From CAAFZY01 sp964410325 (GTDB lineage Bacteria; Pseudomonadota; Alphaproteobacteria; RF32; CAG-239), in the NCBI GenBank assembly GCA_964410325.1, contig CAYPFN010000009.1:1-64000 (forward strand): DNA of 64,000 nt. Reading direction: 5' to 3'. The notes beneath the pieces are model-generated. The model searched no databases and had not been told where the DNA came from. It saw only the letters and a list, made by a program, of their open reading frames with translations. The translations under genes and the position numbers were made by a program. This document shows, piece by piece, positions 27,603 through 36,743 of the stretch. Every line of letters begins with the position of its first letter. Position 1 is the first letter of the stretch.

Positions 27603-28496
27603 ATGCAGCAGTATTGGTGGTTGTTTTCTATTTTTGCCAGTTTCATTTTTGCAATGTATATTTTTGCAAATCAAATTTTTAAGCTTAAGGGTTCGCTGGT
27701 TATGATATACCGTGGGGTTGGCGCCGCTGTTGTCTTGCTGCCGTTTGTTCCTTTAATTCAGGGCATGGCTGATCCGAACTTTTATTATTTGTGTTTAGTG
27801 CAAGGCGTTCTGATTGCTTATCTTGATAACCGCCTGTTTAATGCCGCCAATCGTTTCGGCGCAGAAATGACCAGTGTTATTCAGCCTATTAGCGTAATGT
27901 TTGGCTTTGTCATTTGGTTTATTATCGTTCCTCAGCAGTTTTGGGATTTATGTCATAATCCATGGCGTTTGGTTTTGATTATGGTTTCCATGCTCGGTAT
28001 CGTCAGTTCGGTGTTAATGCTGAAAAAAAACCGAATGAGCAGTAAAGCTTTCTTTTATCTTTTGCCAGCGTTATTAACCGTTACCGTAATTGATCTGCTC
28101 GGCAAAAAATTGATGGATATTGGTAGCGATAATGTTTTAGGGGCAATTTTTTACTATTCAATTATCACCTCAATTGTCGCCGGTGGCGTCAATGCCGTTG
28201 CCTTTTTCAAAGAAGGCAATAATTTTACAGAGATTATTTGTCCGCGGAATTTGCTTTTTGCTGGTATCCCTATCGTAATTCTGATTTTGGCGATGTATTC
28301 ATTTAAAAATTATAGCTTATATTTAAGTAGCAATCCGGCCTATGTTATGGCTATGATATATTCGTATCCGATATGGATTCTTTTAGCCAACAACATTTAT
28401 TCGCGTTACTTTACGAATGAGCTTTATGCGCGACCGAACCGCTGGATATTGCTGACCATGATGGTATCAATCGTTATCCTGATTTTGAGTGTTTAA
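27603..28496 (+). CDS. DMT-superfamily-like membrane transporter (10 TM)
   Basis: A 297-residue hydrophobic protein with about ten transmembrane segments and little soluble domain. The two-half arrangement resembles drug/metabolite (EamA-like) transporters, including a late IYSYPIWILLANNIY stretch, but the similarity is loose and no substrate can be named. ATG at 27603 is chosen because AAGGAGG lies six bases before it; an upstream ATG at 27543 lacks one. The gene runs 30 bases into the 3-prime end of dsbD on the opposite strand. Confidence 0.7.
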   Translation: MQQYWWLFSIFASFIFAMYIFANQIFKLKGSLVMIYRGVGAAVVLLPFVPLIQGMADPNFYYLCLVQGVLIAYLDNRLFNAANRFGAEMTSVIQPISVMFGFVIWFIIVPQQFWDLCHNPWRLVLIMVSMLGIVSSVLMLKKNRMSSKAFFYLLPALLTVTVIDLLGKKLMDIGSDNVLGAIFYYSIITSIVAGGVNAVAFFKEGNNFTEIICPRNLLFAGIPIVILILAMYSFKNYSLYLSSNPAYVMAMIYSYPIWILLANNIYSRYFTNELYARPNRWILLTMMVSIVILILSV

Positions 28497-30437
28497 ATAA
28501 GTTTGCACGATATCAAGCGTCAGGAGTTGGGGCAAAACAATGTAGTTGTTTTGCCCTTTTTGTTTTTGTGGCGGATAATAGATATATAAAGGAACGCCGC
28601 TGCGGTTAAACCTGTTTAACGCTTTGGTAATTTCCGAATCATTGTTTGTCCAGTCTGCTTTAAATAAAGCAACATTATGTTTTTTTGCCAAATCCACAAA
28701 AGCGGATGTATCCAGTACCAGTTTTTCATTAACCAGACAGGTAAGGCACCATTTGGCAGTGAAATCGATGAAAATGGCTTGCCCAGCAGCATATTGTTGG
28801 ATAATCTGTTTTTCATCATATGGTTTCCAGATTGAATTTTCAGTTTTTACTACCGATAGAGAAGTTTCATGATACAAAACCCATCCTAGCCATAAACATG
28901 TCAGCAAAATCGGGACAGACAGAATTTTCTTTAGAGTGCCCATCCATCTCCCGGGTTTTGGCATAACTTTGCGCAAAATTTTACGAATAACGGACGGATA
29001 CATTTCCACCAAAGTAAAAGGTAGCGCGTAACCAAGCCCTAAACTTAGAAAAATCGGAAAATAAATATGCGGCGGTTGAAACAAAGCATATCCGAGAGCG
29101 GCGCCCATAAAAGGTCCAGTACATGGGCTAGCGATTAAAACGGCAAAAAAACCAGTCATGAAAGAATTAAGCCCGGCAAACCGAGTAAATGCGCTAAGCC
29201 ATCGGCCTCGGATTTTTATAACATCCACTATGCTTAGAAATAAAAATATAAACACACACAGCATCGTGCCGATAAAAAACGGCGATTGCAGCTGAAATCC
29301 CCAGCCGGCTTCGTCTCCTGTGCTACGCAGCATATAAAGCAGAAACGCCATCAGAACAAAACAGGACAATACCCCAAAAAGATACAGTAGCCCCCGACGC
29401 ACACGTCCTTTTTGGCCGGCGCTTTGCGTTAGAGCAATAGCTTTAATGCTTAAGATTGGAAAAACACAAGGCATGCAGTTTAAGATAATTCCGCCAGTGA
29501 ACGCCAATAGTAAAAACCAGAATAATGAGGGACGGTATAAAGGCTCAACGGTCGTTGCCAATTGCCTTGAGGCATTTTGAAAAAACAATGGATCGGCAAG
29601 TGAATTCATATCATTTTCCGTATTGTTTTCTGGCGCAACCGAAACCATAGGCACAACATTATATAAAAAAGATTTTTCTCCATATATTAAAAGCCCTTTT
29701 GCCGGGATAGCATTTTCAACGTCGGCTTCAATTTGTATTTCCAGCCGATTATCTTTGGTTAAAGATATGTTCTGCGGCATTACGGCCGAAATAAGCCGCT
29801 GTTCATAAGGTATAAAATAAAATGGTTTCGTCTGTAAATCAAAAGTCCCTTCAGGAAAGCGCAAAGTTAAAACATAATCACGATTTTGCGCTTGCAACGG
29901 CTGAGAAACCCGTGTAGGGAAAGAAGTTTTGGCCTGTGCAGCTTCCTCCCGCCAAAGTTTTGCATCGGTTTGAGTCGGTAAAACGGTAAAATGTGCTTGC
30001 TCTGGTTCGCAAACTTCACGGCAGGCCGTCCACGCAATATCAAGGGATATTTCCGGCATTTCGACGGAAGTATTATTCAGGCGGGTAATTTCAAACAGAT
30101 AATATGCTGTATCTCCGTAACCGTATTGAGTGACAATATCATTATATGTAAATTTATGCGGCGTCGTTTCTTGCCGTCTACTGGCGTTCCAGCCCTCCGT
30201 AAGCTGCCAGGTAAATTTAACTGGGATTCCCGCATCTCCAGGATTGTCCCAAGAAATATGCCAGCCGTCCAGCATCTGAAATTTAATTAATACCTGAATG
30301 TTTTTTTTGTTGGAGGTGGTGTAAAGGTTGATTTCCAACTTATCATTCTGCCAGTCTGGAATTCTTTCCGCCGCTTGCGCTGCATGAAAAAACAGAATAT
30401 AAAAAGCAAGGCTGGTTAAAATTTTTAAAAGTTTCAT
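28467..30437 (-). CDS. dsbD: Thiol:disulfide interchange protein DsbD-like (ScsB type)
   Basis: A 656-residue inner-membrane reductant conduit that carries electrons from cytoplasmic thioredoxin to periplasmic thiol proteins. Signal peptide ends near AQAA. The periplasmic alpha domain (about 25-290) contains the Cys pair ACREVCEPEQAHF. The membrane beta domain has eight segments, with CMPCVFPILSIKAIAL and CTGPFMGAALG as its redox Cys. The C-terminal thioredoxin-like gamma domain has WCLTCLVNE. It overlaps the upstream phosphatidyltransferase by four bases (ATGA) and the convergent transporter by 30 bases. Confidence 0.92.
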   Translation of the reverse strand: MKLLKILTSLAFYILFFHAAQAAERIPDWQNDKLEINLYTTSNKKNIQVLIKFQMLDGWHISWDNPGDAGIPVKFTWQLTEGWNASRRQETTPHKFTYNDIVTQYGYGDTAYYLFEITRLNNTSVEMPEISLDIAWTACREVCEPEQAHFTVLPTQTDAKLWREEAAQAKTSFPTRVSQPLQAQNRDYVLTLRFPEGTFDLQTKPFYFIPYEQRLISAVMPQNISLTKDNRLEIQIEADVENAIPAKGLLIYGEKSFLYNVVPMVSVAPENNTENDMNSLADPLFFQNASRQLATTVEPLYRPSLFWFLLLAFTGGIILNCMPCVFPILSIKAIALTQSAGQKGRVRRGLLYLFGVLSCFVLMAFLLYMLRSTGDEAGWGFQLQSPFFIGTMLCVFIFLFLSIVDVIKIRGRWLSAFTRFAGLNSFMTGFFAVLIASPCTGPFMGAALGYALFQPPHIYFPIFLSLGLGYALPFTLVEMYPSVIRKILRKVMPKPGRWMGTLKKILSVPILLTCLWLGWVLYHETSLSVVKTENSIWKPYDEKQIIQQYAAGQAIFIDFTAKWCLTCLVNEKLVLDTSAFVDLAKKHNVALFKADWTNNDSEITKALNRFNRSGVPLYIYYPPQKQKGQNNYIVLPQLLTLDIVQTYLNTQNQDND

Positions 30438-31096
30438 TTGCGTTTGCCTCTTCCAGCAGCGATAACCAAACTATAATAAGCGCCGCTTATCAACAAAAGT
30501 GATTTTCCTAAAGATATAATACCGAAAAACAAAGCCAGCGGCATAAACCAGAATGGGCATATGCACATCAGGAATAATGCCAGCGACGTATCAAAATTTT
30601 GCACCGTTCCCCATAGGCAAATTTTAAATTGCGATTGATTTAGTTTGTGATAATTTTGTTTGGAAACGACAAGCAAACCAAGCAGTACTGCGACCGATAC
30701 CGTAAAAGTCAATAACCAGAACGCGCTGGCAACGGCATTTTTTTCCGGAATAGCCAAAGCAAATCCGAAAATAAATAATGCTAGTGAAAAATAATCGATA
30801 ACAATATCAAAAAAGGCGCCGAAAGCCGTAATCTGCCGTCGTCTGGCGACAACACCGTCCAAAATATCGCACAATCGGTTAAACACCAGACAGAAAAAAG
30901 CGCTAAAATAAGATTCAATTGCTAGGAAGTTAACGCCTAAAACCGCAAAAAACAATCCGGTTAAAGTAATAAAATCGGCATTGACGGAATGTTTTTCTAA
31001 CAGGCCAGCCAACTTTTCCATCTGCGCATAAAAAGAATTTAAACTTGAACAGAGGGAAATTCTTCCGGCTTTTTTTAATAGAGTTCTTAACGACAT
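30434..31096 (-). CDS. CDP-alcohol phosphatidyltransferase
   Basis: A 220-residue inner-membrane enzyme with about six hydrophobic segments and the class signature D-x2-DG-x2-AR-x8-G-x3-D-x3-D, seen as CDILDGVVARRRQITAFG then FFDIVIDY. It joins a CDP-activated lipid to an alcohol; the acceptor cannot be read from the motif. The start at 31096 is chosen because AAGGAG sits seven bases upstream; longer frames upstream lack this. It lies between the OpgB-like gene and dsbD in one minus-strand operon. A link to phosphatidylglycerol supply for the OpgB-like transferase is my inference. Confidence 0.88.
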   Translation of the reverse strand: MSLRTLLKKAGRISLCSSLNSFYAQMEKLAGLLEKHSVNADFITLTGLFFAVLGVNFLAIESYFSAFFCLVFNRLCDILDGVVARRRQITAFGAFFDIVIDYFSLALFIFGFALAIPEKNAVASAFWLLTFTVSVAVLLGLLVVSKQNYHKLNQSQFKICLWGTVQNFDTSLALFLMCICPFWFMPLALFFGIISLGKSLLLISGAYYSLVIAAGRGKRK

Positions 31097-31166
31097 AAGC
31101 ATCTCCTTCATATCAGGCATTTTAGAGAATATATCTTTAATAAAGATATAACAGCTATAATATTTT

Positions 31167-32975
31167 TTAATCTTTTGTAAGCACAAATTTCTGCACGCCA
31201 AGTCCGATTCCAATCGGTGTGTATCCTAAACCGTCATTCCGAAATTCAATCAGCAGTCTGCGATTTTTTTCTATTAAACCATGAGGAATTTTCAGAGTTT
31301 TATGGATAGGCTGCATTATATTGTCTTTAAAATTCCAAGTAGCGATTTCCTGTTTGTTCACATAAATTTTTACCATACGGCTTCTTTCGCTCATAAATAA
31401 AATTCTGAACTGAATATCAAAAGTGATGTCATCATAATTTGAATCGGGTAGTGTCATCGAAAGCGTATCCAGCCAGGCGATGTCAAGTACAGCTTCCGAA
31501 AACACGGCATAATCTTTAATGGCAGAAATGGTATTTATCTCATGTCCCCATGCTGGATAATCCTTGTACAGAGGTTCGGAAACAAACTTGATTTTATTAA
31601 AATCCATATATCTTTTAGAAGTTTTCATTAATTCAATATCCAAATTTTTCCCCATGGATTCTTGCAAGGGAGGCGTTTCGGAAAATAAAGAACGCCCGAG
31701 TCCGAATTTGCCTCCTGGAATTTTGATTCCAGCCGCCTCTAAAATTGTCGGCGCAATATCAAGCAAAGTCCATGCATAAGATTTGGCAGCGGGAAGATTT
31801 TGAGCCGGATTAAGGATAATATTAATTATATTGCGTTTTTGATGTTGTGGGTATAAATCATTCTTGCCAGTTTTGATATGGTCGCCTAAAATGACAACGG
31901 TCGTATTTGGGTAGAAATCCTGTTGTTTAATCCAGTCGATAAAATCAGCGGCCATTTTATCGGCACAGACTACGACATCGCGGTTGTCTTTAAAATGAGA
32001 AAGACATTGTTTATCAAGATAAGTATCGTTTCGGCCATGCGTATCCAATGTCAGCATGGTAAACAAAAAAGGTTCTTTTTGTTTGGATATTTCTGTTAAG
32101 CGTTGTTTGGCAATATCATATAAGGTGCTGTCCTTCAAACCCCAGGATGTTCCGAGATATTCCGGCCGAGCTAAGTTATAAATGCTTTTAAGTTCCAGTT
32201 CTCCTTTAACATCATCAAAACCATGTGTTTCAAAAAACATTCCAGTACGGGTAAAATTTAAATCAGCACCTTTCATAAAATAAGTTTTATAACCGTTCTT
32301 TTTCAGGATTTGCGGATAGCAAACTAGGTCGCGCAGAAAATTATTGTAAGTGGTATAATCGTTCTTTAAAACCAGCCGTAAAGGAACGGCGCAGAAACTC
32401 GCAACCATACCAGCAATCGTATAATCCTGATTTAAAAGTTGATGATAGCCGTCAAAAGAAATATTTTCAGCGGCCAAGTGGCTCAAATTTAGCAGTAGAT
32501 TAGTTCCCACAAGTTGCGGATCAGCATAATCCTTTTCCATCGATTCCATATACAGAATGATGATGTTTCTTTTTTGCTGGGGAAACTGGAAATCAATATC
32601 TTCGGGAGCATAATATTCCTCTTCATATAAAGAAGTGTAAGTATTATGATTAATCAAAAATGGAATAATCTGAATTTTATATGCGCAAAAAGCTAAAGAT
32701 AAAACCGATATGAAAATTAAATAACGGTTTTTATCAATCAGATAGGCCAGCAATAGGCTCAAAGCCACAGCCGGAACAACACATAGTATAACATAACCGC
32801 GGATAATGTTCTGAATTGCCTCAGTTGTCCCGTTTCCGAGATGAAACAAAATTTGTTCAAAATAAACATTTCCCCATAAGTAATTGGTGTGGAACCAAGC
32901 AAATAATGTTAACAGGGAAAGCACCAGAAAGGCGAAAGCCAGACTATTAATCAAAGTGTTTTTTATTTTTGACAT
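31167..32975 (-). CDS. opgB: OpgB/MdoB-like phosphoglycerol transferase (LTA-synthase superfamily)
   Basis: A 603-residue membrane-anchored alkaline-phosphatase-superfamily enzyme. Four transmembrane segments lie in the first ~140 residues, followed by a periplasmic catalytic domain. Seen: IILYMESMEKDY (first metal ligand region), YTIAGMVASFCAVPLR with the nucleophilic Thr, LTLDTHGRND, and VVILGDHIKTG near the metal site. The TIAGMVAS pattern matches OpgB, which transfers phosphoglycerol from phosphatidylglycerol to osmoregulated periplasmic glucans. A C-terminal beta-rich extension of ~130 residues is unusual. Start at 32975 has GGAAAA upstream; it overlaps the glycosylase gene by 29 bases. 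Confidence 0.85.
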   Translation of the reverse strand: MSKIKNTLINSLAFAFLVLSLLTLFAWFHTNYLWGNVYFEQILFHLGNGTTEAIQNIIRGYVILCVVPAVALSLLLAYLIDKNRYLIFISVLSLAFCAYKIQIIPFLINHNTYTSLYEEEYYAPEDIDFQFPQQKRNIIILYMESMEKDYADPQLVGTNLLLNLSHLAAENISFDGYHQLLNQDYTIAGMVASFCAVPLRLVLKNDYTTYNNFLRDLVCYPQILKKNGYKTYFMKGADLNFTRTGMFFETHGFDDVKGELELKSIYNLARPEYLGTSWGLKDSTLYDIAKQRLTEISKQKEPFLFTMLTLDTHGRNDTYLDKQCLSHFKDNRDVVVCADKMAADFIDWIKQQDFYPNTTVVILGDHIKTGKNDLYPQHQKRNIINIILNPAQNLPAAKSYAWTLLDIAPTILEAAGIKIPGGKFGLGRSLFSETPPLQESMGKNLDIELMKTSKRYMDFNKIKFVSEPLYKDYPAWGHEINTISAIKDYAVFSEAVLDIAWLDTLSMTLPDSNYDDITFDIQFRILFMSERSRMVKIYVNKQEIATWNFKDNIMQPIHKTLKIPHGLIEKNRRLLIEFRNDGLGYTPIGIGLGVQKFVLTKD

Positions 32976-33615
32976 GATTTTCCAACAAGTGACAAAGCTG
33001 TAAAACAATGGCATCAAACATGGCATAATTTAAAACGCCAGTATTGATGTTATAACGGGAAGTATGATATGAATCGACAAGAAGCAAAGAATGGTCGGCT
33101 AGATCATGAACGGCGCTGTGGGCAAATTTATAATCAGCCAGCCTGCAACCTAAAGCCTGCAAAGCGGCATTATGCGCAACTGAGCCTAAAGACAGAATGA
33201 TTTTAAGGTTTTTCATGGCGGTAATTTCAGCTGCTAGAAATTTTCTGCAGGCTTTGGTCTCGGCGCTGGTAACTTTATTTTGTGGCGGCACACAGCGCAC
33301 GGCATTAGTTATCCGAACATTGCAAAGTTCAAAACCGTCATCTTTGCATTTTTTGTAATTGCCTTTGGCAAATCCGAATTTTTTTAACGCTGGATACAAA
33401 ACATCGCCGGCATAATCATTGGTAAACGGCCGGTTGGTCTGATTGGCGCCATTTAAGCCTGGCGCCAGGCCGATAACCAGAATTTCAGCATTTAAATCTC
33501 CGAACGGTTCGACCGGATTATTGTGATAATGCGGATATTTGCGTCGGTTTTCTTCTCTGAACTGCACCAGACGCGGACATAGAGAACAATTTTTTTCAGG
33601 CAGATAACAAAACAT
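32947..33615 (-). CDS. Uracil-DNA glycosylase, family 5 (UDGb-like, Fe-S)
   Basis: A 222-residue base-excision enzyme. Family features: N-terminal CSLC pair of the Fe-S cluster, motif A as GLAPGLNGANQTNRPFTNDYAG (Ala/Leu-containing form of family 5), CNVRITNAVRCVPP with further cluster Cys, and motif B as SYHTSRYNINTG. Family 5 enzymes remove uracil, hypoxanthine and xanthine from DNA. The length is typical. First gene of the minus-strand operon with the OpgB-like gene; the pairing looks accidental. Confidence 0.9.
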   Translation of the reverse strand: MFCYLPEKNCSLCPRLVQFREENRRKYPHYHNNPVEPFGDLNAEILVIGLAPGLNGANQTNRPFTNDYAGDVLYPALKKFGFAKGNYKKCKDDGFELCNVRITNAVRCVPPQNKVTSAETKACRKFLAAEITAMKNLKIILSLGSVAHNAALQALGCRLADYKFAHSAVHDLADHSLLLVDSYHTSRYNINTGVLNYAMFDAIVLQLCHLLENHVKNKKHFD

Positions 33616-33783
33616 TTTCCCCTCTTTTTTCTAAACTTTTACATCTTTAGCATAAAAAAAATCTTTGTGCACCATTTAAAATGTTTTTTTGCAGAATATA
33701 TACACTCAAGAAGATATAACGCTTTCGGACTATACGTTGGTTAATTATCAAGAGAAAAACTATTTATAAATAGGAGTTAAGAA

Positions 33784-34346
33784 ATGAAAAAAACATTGTT
33801 GTTAGCGGGCGTTGCTAGTGTTTTCGCTTTAATGCAGGTGCTGCAAATTATAATTGGATGGATGAATATGAACCATATATCGGTGCAGATTATGTTTATT
33901 TTTATGCCAAGTATGGCGGTGTGGCGCGTCATATGAAAGACAGCTACAATTTTGGAGCCATAAATCTTAGCGTCAGAATGTACGACCACCTGGGTTGGGA
34001 AGCGTTTTATCAACAAGGGAGCTAAAGAACAAATCGTAAAACGAACGAAAAATACAAATCAGAATTTTTAGCTTATAGTATTGATTTATATGGATATATG
34101 CCAATTGTGTGCAGCGATTTTAATCTGTTGGGTTCGTTAGGTTTGGCTAATTATCGTGTTAAATTTACTTATCTGGATGTTAGCTCCAGGCATCAAAACC
34201 GCATCGGCTACTGTGCTGGTGTCTGTGTCCGGTGGAATTTCATCGAACATCTGGTCGCCCGCATCATGGGACATTATACCTATCTTGGTATAGAATATCT
34301 TGACAACTTAAAAGAAGTGACCGCTGGTTTGCGTTACACATTCTAA
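33784..34346 (+). pseudogene. Broken outer-membrane beta-barrel protein gene
   Basis: ATG at 33784 with AGGAG before it starts a signal peptide (KKTLLLAGVASVFAL), but one base is missing near 33832 (TTAATGCA where TTAAATGCA would keep the frame). The continuing frame reads NAGAANYNWMDEYEPYIGAD, then meets TAA at 34022-34024 (just after QQGS), and goes on in frame to a C-terminal AGLRYTF stop at 34344. Alternating aromatic strands and the terminal Phe are typical of small 8-strand OmpA/Opa-like barrels. Total length would be ~187 residues. The two lesions make it a pseudogene unless they are sequence errors. Confidence 0.75.
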
Positions 34347-34476
34347 AGATTCGAAAAATTTTATCAGACAATTCCTTGATGTTAAATTAAGGCATTATTT
34401 TTAGTTTTTATTTACAAAGTAAATATTTTCTGATAAAGAGTAAGTGTTGTGGCAATAATAATATAAACGGCATCTG

Positions 34477-36240
34477 ATGTTTGAAGAGTTAAAAACGCGT
34501 TTCAGAAAGACTTCTATTGTGCAAAACTACGGCAAAATGCTGCCGTATGTCCACCCATATTGGGGGCGAGCACTACTTGCCGTGTTCATCACGATTCCCA
34601 TCGGTGGCATGGATGCGTTGATTGCCTGGTCTTTAAAGCCATATATGGATGTTGTAATGGTGGAAAAAAATGCGGCGTCAACATGGTTTATTCCGTTGAT
34701 CATCATTGTGTTTAGCAGTCTGCAGAGTTTTTTAAGCTACATGGCTACTTATTTGAACACATGGGTCGGACGTAAAATTTCCAACGATGTTAAGATGGAT
34801 TTATTTGATAAACTGATGCATTATGACGCGGCTTTTTTTGACAAGAACACTTCCGGCAATATTGTTTTTCGATTCAATAACGATGTCGATTCTGCCTGCA
34901 ACGGCCTGTTAACCAACATGAAGCTTTTTACCACCCGGCTATTTTCATCACTTTCATTGATTGGTGTTTTGTTTTATAATTCGTGGCAGTTGGCCATTAT
35001 TGCCGTGGTTATTCTTTTAGGTGCCTTATATCCATTGACCACGATCCGCCGGCGGATTAAATCGGTTATGGACAAGAGCGTTTTTTCGGGTGCGGCGGTG
35101 GTGACTCATTATAATGAAACATTCAGTGGCAACCGGATTATTTCTTCCTATAACCTTTATGATTATCAAAACACCCGTTTCCGGGAAACCTTGCATTCTG
35201 TGTTTAAGCTAGGTATGAAAATGATACAGCGCACTGGTATGCTGTCGCCGTTAATGCATTTTATTGTTTCGCTAGGCATAGCGGCCGTTATCTGGGTCGG
35301 GAGCCATTTAATTATAACCCAGCAGATAACTTCGGGCAATTTTGTGTCATTCATTGCGGCGCTGATTATGCTTTACAATCCGATTAAAAGCATCGGCAAC
35401 AATTATAACAGTGTACAGATGTCTTTGATGGCGATGGAAAGGGTTTTTTTGCTAATGGGGGGGCATCCCAATATTCAAGACCGTAAAGACGCGCGGGAAT
35501 TAAAAGAAATTTGCCAGGGAATAGAATATAAAAATGTTTGTTTTGAATATGTCAAAGGCAAGCCGGTTTTAAAAAATATAAATTTAGAAGCCAAAACCGG
35601 CCAGACAATTGCCTTAGTTGGCAATTCCGGTGGCGGCAAAACCACGCTTGTCAATCTGCTGCCGCGTTTCTATGACGTAACGTCGGGGCAAATTTGTATT
35701 GACGGCACGGACATTCGCGATTTTAAGATTCAATCGCTGCGTGATAAAATTTCAGTCGTATTTCAGGACAATTTTTTGTTTGCCGGCACAATTCGGGAAA
35801 ATATTTTACTTGGCAAAAGAAATGCCACGCCAGAGGAAATTGCCAATGCTGTCAAGTGCGCCTGCCTTGACGAGTTTATCGCAACCCTGGACAAGGGGCT
35901 TGAAACCGAAATCGGCGAACGCGGCGTCCTGCTTTCCGGTGGCCAAAAGCAGAGGATTGCCATCGCTCGCGCTTTCGTAAAAAATGCGCCGATTGTCATT
36001 TTGGATGAAGCGACCTCGGCTTTGGATAATAAATCGGAAGCAATTGTGCAGCAAGCGATTGACAATTTGATGACAGACCGCACGGTTTTTGTAATTGCCC
36101 ACCGGCTTTCAACCGTCCGCCATGCCGATAAAATCGTGGTCGTTAATTACGGCGAAATTGTGGAAACCGGCACGCATGAAGAACTTTTGGCCAATGCAGA
36201 TGGCGTGTATGCCTCGCTTTACCAGTCCCAGCTAAAATAA
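34477..36240 (+). CDS. msbA: Lipid A/phospholipid-type ABC exporter (MsbA-like)
   Basis: A 587-residue half-transporter with six transmembrane segments (about 25-310) fused to one ABC domain. Walker A is GNSGGGKTT (unusual second Gly for Ser), Q-loop VFQDNFLF, signature LLSGGQKQR, Walker B IVILDEATSALD, and switch IAHRLSTV. The layout fits MsbA, which flips lipid A core across the inner membrane; other exporters of this type look similar, so the substrate is inferred. No kinase lpxK follows. The ribosome-binding site is weak. Confidence 0.85.
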   Translation: MFEELKTRFRKTSIVQNYGKMLPYVHPYWGRALLAVFITIPIGGMDALIAWSLKPYMDVVMVEKNAASTWFIPLIIIVFSSLQSFLSYMATYLNTWVGRKISNDVKMDLFDKLMHYDAAFFDKNTSGNIVFRFNNDVDSACNGLLTNMKLFTTRLFSSLSLIGVLFYNSWQLAIIAVVILLGALYPLTTIRRRIKSVMDKSVFSGAAVVTHYNETFSGNRIISSYNLYDYQNTRFRETLHSVFKLGMKMIQRTGMLSPLMHFIVSLGIAAVIWVGSHLIITQQITSGNFVSFIAALIMLYNPIKSIGNNYNSVQMSLMAMERVFLLMGGHPNIQDRKDARELKEICQGIEYKNVCFEYVKGKPVLKNINLEAKTGQTIALVGNSGGGKTTLVNLLPRFYDVTSGQICIDGTDIRDFKIQSLRDKISVVFQDNFLFAGTIRENILLGKRNATPEEIANAVKCACLDEFIATLDKGLETEIGERGVLLSGGQKQRIAIARAFVKNAPIVILDEATSALDNKSEAIVQQAIDNLMTDRTVFVIAHRLSTVRHADKIVVVNYGEIVETGTHEELLANADGVYASLYQSQLK

Positions 36241-36329
36241 ATTGATTATCCTAAACCAAATGTTAACCATAATATTCTTAAATGCATAGTGTGAAACGAT
36301 TCTTACGAACAATATGGAATAACGAATAA

Positions 36330-36659
36330 ATGCGTGGATTGTCTGATATATGGGCAAAAATAAAAAGTTCTTCGGGGGTTTTGTTTATCATAATCCTGAC
36401 CTTTATTTATTTTAGTTTTTATGCCATAAAAGGCGAACGCGGTTTTATGCGTTATGTATATCTGACCGACGAAGTGCAGAAAGCCAGAGATGTTGCGCAA
36501 AAGTATGCCGATGAAAAAGCTGATTGGGAAGAAAGAGTCCGTCTGCTGTCGGCGCGTAGTTTGGATTTGGATATGCTTGAAGAGCGAGCGCGTCTGGTGC
36601 TGAATATGGTCGGTGCTGATGAGTTTGTGATTTTGGATGATAATAATGCGGAAGAATAA
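36330..36659 (+). CDS. ftsB: FtsB/DivIC-like septum formation initiator
   Basis: A 109-residue bitopic protein with one transmembrane segment at about 17-34 and a periplasmic coiled coil (about 45-80) ending in a conserved-looking ARSLDLDMLEERARLVLNM segment, as in FtsB. FtsB joins FtsQ and FtsL in the divisome. A downstream envelope gene pair (M23 peptidase and bactofilin) makes a division or shape role plausible. Confidence 0.85.
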   Translation: MRGLSDIWAKIKSSSGVLFIIILTFIYFSFYAIKGERGFMRYVYLTDEVQKARDVAQKYADEKADWEERVRLLSARSLDLDMLEERARLVLNMVGADEFVILDDNNAEE

Positions 36660-36743
36660 AATACTTTATTTTAAATAATTTATCTGTTATATTGACACAG
36701 ATTTTTGCTTATTTACGGCAAAGTATTGAAATATGTGGATTTT

